From Saprospiraceae bacterium (GTDB lineage: Bacteria; Bacteroidota; Bacteroidia; Chitinophagales; Saprospiraceae), in NCBI GenBank assembly GCA_016706365.1, contig JADJJU010000008.1, forward strand, positions 218,598 through 282,597: DNA of 64,000 nucleotides, written 5' to 3'. The translations under genes were made by a program, and so were the position numbers. The notes under the pieces were generated by a model. It worked only from the letters and a program-made list of their open reading frames with translations, did not search any database and was not told the origin of the DNA. This document shows positions 10,599-18,677 of the stretch, in pieces (positions within the stretch are counted from its first letter, which is position 1; every line of letters starts with the position of its first letter).

Positions 10599-10912
10599 GC
10601 GATATCTATTTAAATGTTAATCTTCCTTTTTCCAATTGAAAGAACAAGACCCATCCAGACTGCATTAGTCTGGCAGAAGCCACAAGTTTTCTTCATGGAT
10701 TAAATTAATACTTGCTTATTGGATAAAGGTTGTCGCTTTTGTAAAAGCAGGACTGCATTTAAATCGAAAGTAAAAATATCCACCCAATCCACCAAAATTG
10801 TATTAAATAACTTTTAATAATGTTGATTTATTCAGATCCAATTCAAGATCTAAAAATGCAAAAAGCCCGGTTTAAGGCCGGGCTTTCGCTATATAACTTG
10901 AATACATAATCC
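10599..10912. other. Intergenic region between ppiD and comM
   Basis: No gene is seen. The region contains the ppiD terminator (10861-10886) and a small inverted repeat GCTTTT-GT-AAAAGC (10735-10748). It must also hold the comM promoter, for which I could not identify a convincing -33/-7 pair. Confidence 0.6.
10861..10886 (-). terminator. Rho-independent terminator of ppiD
   Basis: The arms AAAGCCCGG and CCGGGCTTT are separated by a seven-base loop. On the minus strand the hairpin is followed by a T-rich run, about 25 bases after the ppiD stop codon. Confidence 0.85.
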
Positions 10913-13024
10913 TTAGAAGAATTTATATCTCTTGTCTTTCACATCATACTTTTCAGTCAACTTACTCATAAAGTTATTTTGATAGTTTCTTCTTGCGAAA
11001 CTTTGAGTAGAATTTCTGAACATATTATCGTCCATCATATCATTAACGGCATTGGCAGTTACTTCAGTCACAACAAACACTCCTGCATTTCCACGGATAG
11101 GTTTGGATGTTTTGCCGGTTCCTAAACCAATTGCAGTAGCAACAACTGCCGGCTCTTCTCCGATCTCACCCAAATTGGTGTTATTGAATGATCCTTCCTG
11201 TACAGGTTGAAGCTGGGCACTGTACATAGTAGCAACTTCAGCAGCAGTTTTACCCTGAATTTTATCAGTGATAAGTTTGGCTTTCACTCTATTGCGAACA
11301 ATTGCTTCCAATTCCTGTCTTTTGTCTTTTGCAGAAGGTAAACCTTTAGGGTTGATACTATTTAAGCCTGCAATCACATATTTTGATGTATAAAAAGCAT
11401 CCTTATTAGAAATTGCATACACTTCACCGGAAAAGTCTCCGACTTCGCGATCGTCAGCATAAGCCCATCTTACAATCTCTCTCACTTCTGTTGTTGGAGA
11501 GATACCTGCGATCAGATAATCATTTTCCTTCAAAGGTTCAGAAGTTGCAAGAATCACTCCCGGCATTTCTTTTATTGCCTCTTTCAGCTCATCAGTCGTT
11601 TTAAACTTAGAGACCAAATCAAATGCTTTTTCATACACTTCATTTTGAGAAGCATCAGAAGGAGCGATTTCTCTGGCAATTGTTGCAATTGAAATACCTG
11701 ACTCTTTAGTTATATATTTTCTGTCAGTAACTTGCACCAGATGGACCCCAAATTCTGTAAACACGGTGTTCAGTGTGTTCATTTCAGCTTTGTAGAAGAT
11801 CATATCATTGAAATTCTTAACCATTCCATTCAGACCTACATAGCCAAGATCTCCTCCACTGGACGCAGAGCCATCCTGACTAAATTGTAGGGCCATTGCT
11901 TCAAATGTTGTACGACCAGCCTGAAGTTCAGTTTTGATACTGTCCAATCTGACCTGCGCAGCCATTGCTTCATCCGCATTTTTTGCAGGTAATAATATAT
12001 GCCTTGATCTCACTGAATCCGGTATCATCTTTCTGTCAAGGACTTTTGTAATTTTATAGAAACCTCCTTCAACATATGGACCTAATACATCACCATTTTT
12101 CAATCCAAATAAAGATTCTGTGAAATCTCCGGTTATATCAGCCTTCTTTTTGTAGGTCCCATCCATTTCTCCCATGTTCGCTTCGAGGAAAGTAGTATCA
12201 TTTTCTGCAGCTACAAAAGGTGCAATTAAATCATCCAACTCCTTCATAATCATTGCTGAGTCAGATGCAGCAGGAACAACATTAAATGCAATGTAATCTA
12301 ATTTACGTGTTTCGAATGCTTGCTTGAACTGCCCCGCATTTTCTTTGATATATGCATCAATATCACTGTCTTTCACTTCAGCTTCTGTATCAGGGATAGC
12401 TGTATAAGGTACTAGAACAAACTTAAAATTGAATGTCGAGTTATTTTCTTTGAAATCTTCTTCTGCCAACCATTTTGGAGAATACATTGCCTTGCTGACC
12501 ATGTTGGATAGCTTAGACTGAAGTCTGTCCTTAATGATTTCCTTTTCCTGAGTAGCCCAGTATGGCCTCAGTTGTGCCTCCATAGTATTTGAGGAAATCT
12601 GCTCCTGTATTCTGTTCAGGTTTTCACGATCAACCTGGCCTGTCGCCTGATTGATAAAACGACCTGAAATAATTGGGCTTAGATTTGATCCAAATTCCAA
12701 TTCTTTCAATTCCGGAATGCTTACACTTAAACCAAGTGTTTTAGCTTCCTTTTCAATAATTGCCTTCTCAATAAAGTAGCTCCATAAGTAAGCTCTTCGG
12801 CCGTAAACATCAGCAGTTGAGCCCTGATATAAAATTTCTTCAGTCTGTAAAAATTCTTTCCAGTCAATTTTTTGACCAGCAACTTTCCCTACAGTAAAAT
12901 CATTGCCTCCAAAAAGACTCTGATTACCGGAGGTCATATCCATAAGTAGGAATCCTGCAAGTGCTAAAGCGATCAATCCTATGATGATGCCGCTGCGTTT
13001 TCTGATATCTGAAATGATTGCCAT
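10913..13024 (-). CDS. ppiD: Periplasmic peptidyl-prolyl isomerase / folding factor, PpiD-SurA type
   Basis: A 703-residue membrane-anchored chaperone. One transmembrane helix at about residues 12-31 is followed by a SurA-N-like chaperone region. A parvulin (PPIC) domain lies at about 340-435 (RSRHILLPAK through GGDLGYVGLNG and FGVHLVQVTDR), and a long C-terminal region resembles a second, degenerate isomerase. PpiD proteins sit at the periplasmic face of the inner membrane and help newly exported proteins fold. That would fit the many large secreted proteins in this window, though the link is inference. A strong promoter pair lies upstream and a terminator downstream, so it is probably monocistronic. 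Confidence 0.9.
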   Translation of the reverse strand: MAIISDIRKRSGIIIGLIALALAGFLLMDMTSGNQSLFGGNDFTVGKVAGQKIDWKEFLQTEEILYQGSTADVYGRRAYLWSYFIEKAIIEKEAKTLGLSVSIPELKELEFGSNLSPIISGRFINQATGQVDRENLNRIQEQISSNTMEAQLRPYWATQEKEIIKDRLQSKLSNMVSKAMYSPKWLAEEDFKENNSTFNFKFVLVPYTAIPDTEAEVKDSDIDAYIKENAGQFKQAFETRKLDYIAFNVVPAASDSAMIMKELDDLIAPFVAAENDTTFLEANMGEMDGTYKKKADITGDFTESLFGLKNGDVLGPYVEGGFYKITKVLDRKMIPDSVRSRHILLPAKNADEAMAAQVRLDSIKTELQAGRTTFEAMALQFSQDGSASSGGDLGYVGLNGMVKNFNDMIFYKAEMNTLNTVFTEFGVHLVQVTDRKYITKESGISIATIAREIAPSDASQNEVYEKAFDLVSKFKTTDELKEAIKEMPGVILATSEPLKENDYLIAGISPTTEVREIVRWAYADDREVGDFSGEVYAISNKDAFYTSKYVIAGLNSINPKGLPSAKDKRQELEAIVRNRVKAKLITDKIQGKTAAEVATMYSAQLQPVQEGSFNNTNLGEIGEEPAVVATAIGLGTGKTSKPIRGNAGVFVVTEVTANAVNDMMDDNMFRNSTQSFARRNYQNNFMSKLTEKYDVKDKRYKFF

Positions 13025-13093
13025 CTAATGATCTGTTTTACAATTAAGTGTTTTTAATATACCCGCTTCGCTTAGGTTTGGGGAAAAACGATG

Positions 13094-13125
13094 CAAAAGT
13101 AAGTTTTCGGTATTGATATTTCAAA
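13094..13125 (-). promoter_or_regulatory. Promoter of ppiD (-33 TTTG, -7 TACTTTTG)
   Basis: On the minus strand TTTG (13125-13122) is followed after 20 bases by TACTTTTG (13101-13094), a full match to the Bacteroidota consensus. It lies 70 bases upstream of the ppiD ATG. Confidence 0.65.
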
Positions 13126-13167
13126 CTTTATATAGAATATCCTTAAATCAATAAAATTTAGTATCTT

Positions 13168-13758
13168 TTAGCTCTGTTTATTTTTGATGAATTGTGCAGC
13201 AGCGTCAAGTTCATCATAGAATTCTGCACCAAATTTGCGGGTAATTGCATCTCTTAAAAAAACATATAAGGGTATTCCGCTGGAAGCTCCTTTTTCGCAG
13301 GCAGGACTACAAATTTCCCACCTATCATAATTAAGCGCCGTGAAACTATCTTCCGGTAATTCAGTCAGACGAATAGGATACAGTTGGCAGGACATTGGTT
13401 TTCTGAATTCAATCTTTTTATCCATCCATGCTTTTTCGATACCACACCAGGCGATCCCCAGCTCATCATAAGAAACAAAAGCACATGCCCCGTCTTTTTG
13501 AAGAGCCGTTCCCATAAAAACATGCCCATCTCTGTACAGCTTGTACAAGCCATCTTTTGCAATAGCAGCCCGCCCTTCATCTGAAATATATGGTTCCACC
13601 TGAGGATAAATAGCATCCAAGATTTCCAGTTCTTCGTCATCCAACGGAGCTCCAAAATCTCCTTCCACACAACATGCACCTTTGCATTTCATCAATTCGC
13701 AGGCAAAGTGCTCTTCAACTATATCATTACTCACCAAAACCTCCTGAATGATCAGCAT
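13168..13758 (-). CDS. DUF3109 family cysteine-rich protein
   Basis: A 196-residue protein that begins with a conserved cysteine cluster (CELMKCKGACCVEGDFGAPL, residues 20-39). Further cysteines occur at WCGIEKAW, MSCQLYP and WEICSPACEKG. This pattern is that of DUF3109, a widespread Bacteroidota family related to the YkgJ-type CxxxCxxCC proteins thought to bind zinc or an iron-sulphur cluster. The function is not established. A TATCTTTG -7-like element (minus strand, 13783-13776) precedes the gene. Confidence 0.85.
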   Translation of the reverse strand: MLIIQEVLVSNDIVEEHFACELMKCKGACCVEGDFGAPLDDEELEILDAIYPQVEPYISDEGRAAIAKDGLYKLYRDGHVFMGTALQKDGACAFVSYDELGIAWCGIEKAWMDKKIEFRKPMSCQLYPIRLTELPEDSFTALNYDRWEICSPACEKGASSGIPLYVFLRDAITRKFGAEFYDELDAAAQFIKNKQS

Positions 13759-14027
13759 TTAACTAAATTTTAATGCAAAGATAAAAATATGCTCAGCCTA
13801 TTTATCCTATACTGTCAAATTGGAATATATTAGCGTGCCCAAAATGATTCACACGATTAAAATAATTATGGTTTCCTCTGCGTCTTATAGTCCGACAGTG
13901 GATTTGCCTCTGCAAATCACATTTTTTGTTAAACATTTTCACGCTTACAGTTTTATATCTCTGGAAATGTACTCTTTATTACAAAGAGCTAACCAAATTT
14001 AACTCTGATCCAAACACAACATATCCA

Positions 14028-15344
14028 ATGGACATACTCAAAGAAAAATTTTATACCAAATGCCAAACACTCAAAAGTGACATCAAAAATCTCCTGAAAG
14101 AGCATGGAGATATGAAGCTGGATGAAGTCAAAATTTCACAGGCTTATGGTGGAATGAGAGGAATTAAAAGCATGATTTGGGAGACTTCCCTACTTGATGC
14201 TAATGAAGGAATTCGATTCAGAGGATATTCAATCCCGGAATTGCAGGAATTACTTCCCAAAGCTGCGGGTGGCAATGAACCACTTCCTGAAGGAATTTTC
14301 TGGCTCATGCTTGTAGATGAATTGCCTTCAGATTCTGATGTAAAGTGGCTGACTGAAGAATGGAGAAAAAGATCAGGACTCCCTCAATATCTGAAACAAA
14401 CAATGGATTGTCTGCCGGCGGAAACCCATCCGATGACTCAGTTTACAATCGGAATTATGGCACTGCAAAATGACAGTATTTTTGCTGCCAGATACGCAGA
14501 AGGTATGTCTAAAGATGATTATTGGGATGCCACTTACGAGGACACAATGAATCTCCTGGCCAAACTTCCGGAATTGGCTGCATATATTTATAGAAGAACG
14601 TTCTTTAACGGAGATCACAAAACATCAGATTCCGGCCTTGACTGGGGTGGTAACTTTGCTCATTTGCTCGGCAATGACGATCCGGCATTTTTAGACTTAA
14701 TGCGAATTTACCTTACCATCCATGCTGATCATGAGGGCGGAAATGCCTCTGCACATACTACACACCTTGTAGGATCTACGCTAAGCGATGCTTATCTGTC
14801 TTTGGGAGCAGGAATGAATGCACTGGCCGGACCATTACATGGACTTGCAAATCAGGAAGTAATCAAGTGGATATTTGAAATGCTGGAAGATATCGGTACT
14901 GAATCTCCCAGTAAAGAACAAATTGCCGAATATGTTGAACGGACCCTTTCTGAAGGCAAGGTCATTCCGGGTTACGGGCACGCTGTATTAAGAAAACCTG
15001 ATCCAAGGTATATGGCGCAAAAATCATTTGCAGAAAAAAATATTCCTGATTCATCTATAGTGCAGGTTGTCTGGAAAGTATTTGAAGTGGTTCCTCCGAT
15101 TCTTCAGGGATTGGGCAAAGTAGCAAATCCATGGCCTAATGTAGATGCCCATTCCGGAGCATTGCTGGTGCATTATAATATGAAAGAATATGACTTTTAT
15201 ACGGTGCTTTTTGGTGTGTCCAGAGCAATGGGTGTATTAGCTCAGCTGTGCTGGTCAAGAGGCTTGGGTTTATCTTTGGAAAGACCAAAATCATTGACCA
15301 CCGGCTGGATTAAGGACTATATAGCCAGGCAGCAAAATTCATAA
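14028..15344 (+). CDS. gltA: Citrate (Si)-synthase, eukaryote-like type
   Basis: A 438-residue enzyme that condenses oxaloacetate and acetyl-CoA to citrate in the TCA cycle. I chose the ATG at 14028 because the longer open frame upstream encodes no family sequence. Conserved blocks include HADHEGGNASAHTTHLVGS and GPLHGLANQE (first active-site histidine), GYGHAVLRKPDPR (second histidine) and PNVDAHSG (catalytic aspartate). The overall pattern matches mitochondrial-type citrate synthases rather than the shorter proteobacterial type; this form is usual in Bacteroidota. gcvH follows 86 bases downstream on the same strand. Confidence 0.94.
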   Translation: MDILKEKFYTKCQTLKSDIKNLLKEHGDMKLDEVKISQAYGGMRGIKSMIWETSLLDANEGIRFRGYSIPELQELLPKAAGGNEPLPEGIFWLMLVDELPSDSDVKWLTEEWRKRSGLPQYLKQTMDCLPAETHPMTQFTIGIMALQNDSIFAARYAEGMSKDDYWDATYEDTMNLLAKLPELAAYIYRRTFFNGDHKTSDSGLDWGGNFAHLLGNDDPAFLDLMRIYLTIHADHEGGNASAHTTHLVGSTLSDAYLSLGAGMNALAGPLHGLANQEVIKWIFEMLEDIGTESPSKEQIAEYVERTLSEGKVIPGYGHAVLRKPDPRYMAQKSFAEKNIPDSSIVQVVWKVFEVVPPILQGLGKVANPWPNVDAHSGALLVHYNMKEYDFYTVLFGVSRAMGVLAQLCWSRGLGLSLERPKSLTTGWIKDYIARQQNS

Positions 15345-15430
15345 ATTAAAATCCACATATGGCTCAGGTTTGCTGATATCAAAAAAATGTATTTCTTTTG
15401 GATTCCTTTTAACTCTAAAATCTCAAACAA

Positions 15431-15820
15431 ATGAATATCCCCCAAGACCTTAGATACAGCAAAGAACACGAGTGGGTGCGCGTAGAAGGTAATATCGGTA
15501 CAATAGGAATAACAGATTTCGCACAGAGCGAATTGGGCGAACTGGTTTATATTGAAATTGATTCCATAGGGGAAGAGCTATCCAAAGATGATGTGTTCGG
15601 AACAGTTGAAGCTGTGAAGACTACGTCCGAACTCTTTATGCCCATTTCAGGTAAAGTGATAGAATTCAATGATGAATTAAGTGAAAAGGGCGGTGATAAT
15701 CCTGCAATTATCAATGAAGATCCATATGGCAAAGGATGGATTGTGAAAATTGAAATTGCTGATGAATCTGAGCTGGATGATCTACTGAGTCCTGAGCAAT
15801 ACACCGAACTGATTGCATAA
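15431..15820 (+). CDS. gcvH: Glycine cleavage system H protein
   Basis: A 129-residue lipoyl carrier, the full length for the family. The lipoylation site is Lys63 in TVEAVKTTSELF, and the N-terminal KEHEWVRVEG block is characteristic. GcvH shuttles the aminomethyl group from glycine between the P, T and L proteins. The other gcv genes are not in the window. The downstream VanZ-like gene starts within its last codons, which implies translational coupling. Confidence 0.95.
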   Translation: MNIPQDLRYSKEHEWVRVEGNIGTIGITDFAQSELGELVYIEIDSIGEELSKDDVFGTVEAVKTTSELFMPISGKVIEFNDELSEKGGDNPAIINEDPYGKGWIVKIEIADESELDDLLSPEQYTELIA

Positions 15821-16202
15821 TCAAAGCTTTGAAAAGAAGCGGACCTTATACTTAATAGCTGCTATTATTTGTACCATAGCTGTTTTAGTCCTGTCCCTTT
15901 TACCGCCACAGAGTCTCAGTACATTTGAAGATTTACAATTAAGGCATTTGGACAAAATAGTTCATGCTTTCATGTATGCTATTCTGGCGTTCCTGTGGTT
16001 CAAGACTTTAAATAAGGGAAATTTTAACCGACTTCAATCCGCTGTTATAGTTATTGTCATAAGTCTGTATGGTGCACTCATGGAGTATGCACAAATCCTG
16101 GTAATAGGCAGAAGTTTTGAATGGGAAGATATGGTAAGTAATACTATTGGCGCTATTCTTGGCATAGTCATTGCCTCTAAGAAAAGGACAAGCGTAAAAT
16201 AG
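15813..16202 (+). CDS. VanZ-like membrane protein
   Basis: A 129-residue protein with about four transmembrane helices and the VanZ-like pattern: a first helix ending LSLLPP, the HLDKIVHAFMYAILAF segment, and ALMEYAQILVIGRSFEWEDMVSNTIGAILG. The only usable start is TTG at 15813, overlapping the end of gcvH by 8 bases. The gcvH-VanZ arrangement is common in Bacteroidota. The biochemical role is unknown; the name comes from a teicoplanin-resistance protein and does not imply resistance here. Confidence 0.85.
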   Translation: MHNQSFEKKRTLYLIAAIICTIAVLVLSLLPPQSLSTFEDLQLRHLDKIVHAFMYAILAFLWFKTLNKGNFNRLQSAVIVIVISLYGALMEYAQILVIGRSFEWEDMVSNTIGAILGIVIASKKRTSVK

Positions 16203-16243
16203 TATGCAACTTTTAAACCGGTTCTTTCGTTTTTCCCAAAGTG

Positions 16244-18061
16244 ATGAAAGATAAGAGCATGATACAAAAAATACTACTGACCATTTTGGTTGGATTTCTG
16301 GGGTTCACTGCTATGGCGCAGGACCCGCGTCTTGCATTTCAATATAAGCAGGATGGTGAACTGGAAAAAGCCGCTGACCTTTTCAAAAAGCTTCATGAAA
16401 AAAGTCCGGGAACGGATTACTATTTCAATAATTATCTTGAATGCCTGATCCAAATGGAACAAATTCCTTTGGCAAAAGAAGCTATTCAACTTGAAATAAA
16501 AAAACGTCCCGCAGATTCGCAGCTAATGGTTCAGTATGGAAACATTCTGGATAAAATCGGCGAACCCGATGCTGCAGAGGAACAGTATAAAAAAGCTGTT
16601 AAAACGCTTAACTCAGACAAATTTGGAATCACAAAATTAGGTAATGCCTTTACTTCTGTCAATAAGCTGGAATTGGCAGCCATGGTTTATGAAAAAGGAG
16701 AAGAATTATTTCCCGGTGAAAATGCCTTTGCCTATAATCTTGCCGATATATATCGACGCCTCGGCAATACGGAAAAGATGGTTTTCTATTATCTAAATAG
16801 TCTGGAAGGAAACCCCGGTTCCCTGGAATCCATCAAAACAGTCTTTCAACGATTCCTGGCAGAAGAAGATTTTGTGTATTTGCAGGAACAACTTTACAGT
16901 AGGATGCAAGCCAATGAAAACAGTGAATTATATCCTGAATTACTGGCATGGATCTTTCTAAATAAAAAGGATTATCGCAACGCCATGAGACAATTGAAAG
17001 CTCTGGACCGAAAGCTGGATGAAAATGGTCAAAGGGTATTCAATCTTGCCTATCAGGCAGTATTTGATGATGAATTCGATACGGCCATTGATGGTTTTCA
17101 ATATATAGTAGATGAAAAAGGTAGAAATTCAAGCTATTACATTGAAGCAAAAAAAGGAGTGCTGACGACCAAAAGAAAGAAAATTACGGATGATCCCGCA
17201 TACGAAAAAGCTGCCCTCCTGCTACTTGAAACTGATTTTATTCAATTTCTTGAAGAGTTTGGAAGTAACTCTTTGACTGCTCCCATAATTATCGAACTGG
17301 CTGATTTGCAGGCATATTATATTGGTGAGACAGGAAGAGCCATCATGACTTTGAGCAATCTGGTTCAGTATCAGGGAATAAACAGATTTGTGCTTGCTAA
17401 TGCAAAGCTGGATTTGGCTGACTTACATCTGATCAGCGGTGATCGCTGGGAAGCAACGCTGCTATATTCACAAGTTGACAAAGACTTTGAAGAAGAACTT
17501 TTAGGTCAGGAAGCCCGTTTCAGAAATGCCCGTTTATCTTATTTTGTAGGTGATTTCGAATGGGCTCAACAGCAGTTCAATATCCTGAAAACTGCCACTT
17601 CAAAGTTTATTTCTAATGATGCACTCGATTTGTCGGTCTTTATCATGGATAATCTGGGTCTGGACTCCACTGATGTTCCGCTAAAAAAATATGCTGAAGC
17701 GGATTTACTGATCTTCCAGAATCGTTTTTCAGAAGCTCAGACATTGCTCAATGAAATTCGTGTTGAATTCCCGGAACACAAGCTGGAAGATGATATCCTG
17801 TATCTGGAGGCTCAGTTATTAACCAAACAAAGAGATTATCCCGCTGCCGTTGCTAAGTATCTGAGTATTCTAGAGCGTTTCCCTGAAGAAATCAGAGCCG
17901 ACAATGCCATGTTTGCTTTAGGAGAATTATATGAATATAATCTCAACCAGGCAGAGGAAGCCATGAAATATTATGAGAGACTGTTTGTGGAATACAATAG
18001 TTCTACACTTGCAATCGATGCCCGTAAACGCTATCGTTTATTAAGGGGTGATTCTATTTAA
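16244..18061 (+). CDS. Exported tetratricopeptide-repeat protein
   Basis: About 605 residues. The ATG at 16244 is used here, but the ATG at 16259 gives a more typical signal peptide (MIQKILLTILVGFLGFTAMAQ), so the true start may be 15 bases later. The remainder is all-helical with 34-residue TPR periodicity (for example AAEEQYKKAVKTL, AAMVYEKGEELFPGENAFAYNLADIYRR and a final block AEEAMKYYERLFVEY). Such periplasmic TPR proteins usually act as scaffolds in envelope complexes. No enzymatic domain is visible. It is closely followed by the DUF4286 gene (17 bases). Confidence 0.82.
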   Translation: MKDKSMIQKILLTILVGFLGFTAMAQDPRLAFQYKQDGELEKAADLFKKLHEKSPGTDYYFNNYLECLIQMEQIPLAKEAIQLEIKKRPADSQLMVQYGNILDKIGEPDAAEEQYKKAVKTLNSDKFGITKLGNAFTSVNKLELAAMVYEKGEELFPGENAFAYNLADIYRRLGNTEKMVFYYLNSLEGNPGSLESIKTVFQRFLAEEDFVYLQEQLYSRMQANENSELYPELLAWIFLNKKDYRNAMRQLKALDRKLDENGQRVFNLAYQAVFDDEFDTAIDGFQYIVDEKGRNSSYYIEAKKGVLTTKRKKITDDPAYEKAALLLLETDFIQFLEEFGSNSLTAPIIIELADLQAYYIGETGRAIMTLSNLVQYQGINRFVLANAKLDLADLHLISGDRWEATLLYSQVDKDFEEELLGQEARFRNARLSYFVGDFEWAQQQFNILKTATSKFISNDALDLSVFIMDNLGLDSTDVPLKKYAEADLLIFQNRFSEAQTLLNEIRVEFPEHKLEDDILYLEAQLLTKQRDYPAAVAKYLSILERFPEEIRADNAMFALGELYEYNLNQAEEAMKYYERLFVEYNSSTLAIDARKRYRLLRGDSI

Positions 18062-18078
18062 TAAGAAGATGATTCAGA

Positions 18079-18381
18079 ATGATTTACTACAATGTAACCA
18101 TCATTATTGATCCTGAAGTCGAATCAGATTGGGTTAACTGGATGAAAAATGTACATATTCCGGATGTACTGGCAACGGGATGTTTCCTCTCTCATAATTT
18201 CTGCAGATTACTTAGTGTGGAGCCTGACCAAGGCCTCACTTACTCCATTCAATACAAATGTAAAGACCTGGATTCTTACGAACTCTACAAATCTGTTTTT
18301 GCGGCGGCATTACAAGCTGATCATCAGGAAAGGTTTCGCGATCGGTTTATCGGATTCAGATCCCTGATGGAAGATGCGTGA
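18079..18381 (+). CDS. DUF4286 family protein
   Basis: A 100-residue protein with the DUF4286 pattern MIYYNVTIIIDPEVESDWVNWM near the start and a compact ferredoxin-like alpha/beta arrangement. It is common in Bacteroidota and of unknown function. It follows the TPR gene by 17 bases and is probably co-transcribed with it. Confidence 0.8.
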   Translation: MIYYNVTIIIDPEVESDWVNWMKNVHIPDVLATGCFLSHNFCRLLSVEPDQGLTYSIQYKCKDLDSYELYKSVFAAALQADHQERFRDRFIGFRSLMEDA

Positions 18382-18587
18382 TAGCTAGCTGTTTTCTATT
18401 GGCTAACAGCCGGTGGAAAGCTTCAAACTTCGAGCCGCAAGCTTCGGGAAATTCAACCCGTCCTCAGCACCTGTCTCCCATATATTCCAACAACACCTAC
18501 CAACGTAAAATTTTTACTGAAGCTTCAGTTTTCTCTCAAGCTGTAGCTTAAAAAAAATTGATTGTCTGTTTTTTGTCAAGTTTATTA

Positions 18588-18659
18588 AGAATCATTCTAA
18601 ATAGTTTGTAAAGGTCAAAGCCAAAAGTACATTTGCTTCAGCTTATTTAGAATCAGTTT
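18588..18659 (+). promoter_or_regulatory. fecA-like promoter with two Fur-like motifs
   Basis: A -33 TTTG (18605-18608) and a -7 TACATTTG (18628-18635) are spaced by 19 bases. The palindrome AGAATCATTCT (18588-18598) lies just upstream of the -33, and a degenerate copy AGAATCAGTTT (18649-18659) lies just after the expected transcription start. Paired sites flanking the promoter suggest an iron-responsive repressor of Fur type controlling the receptor gene. The rest of 18382-18677 holds no gene, only repeat-like AGCTTC-rich sequence. Confidence 0.55.
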
Positions 18660-18677
18660 TAATAAACAACAAACAAA

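Noticed and set aside
13926..14027. N-terminal extension of citrate synthase
   Set aside because: The 34 extra residues are unlike the family, and the ATG at 14028 begins a normal citrate synthase N-terminus.
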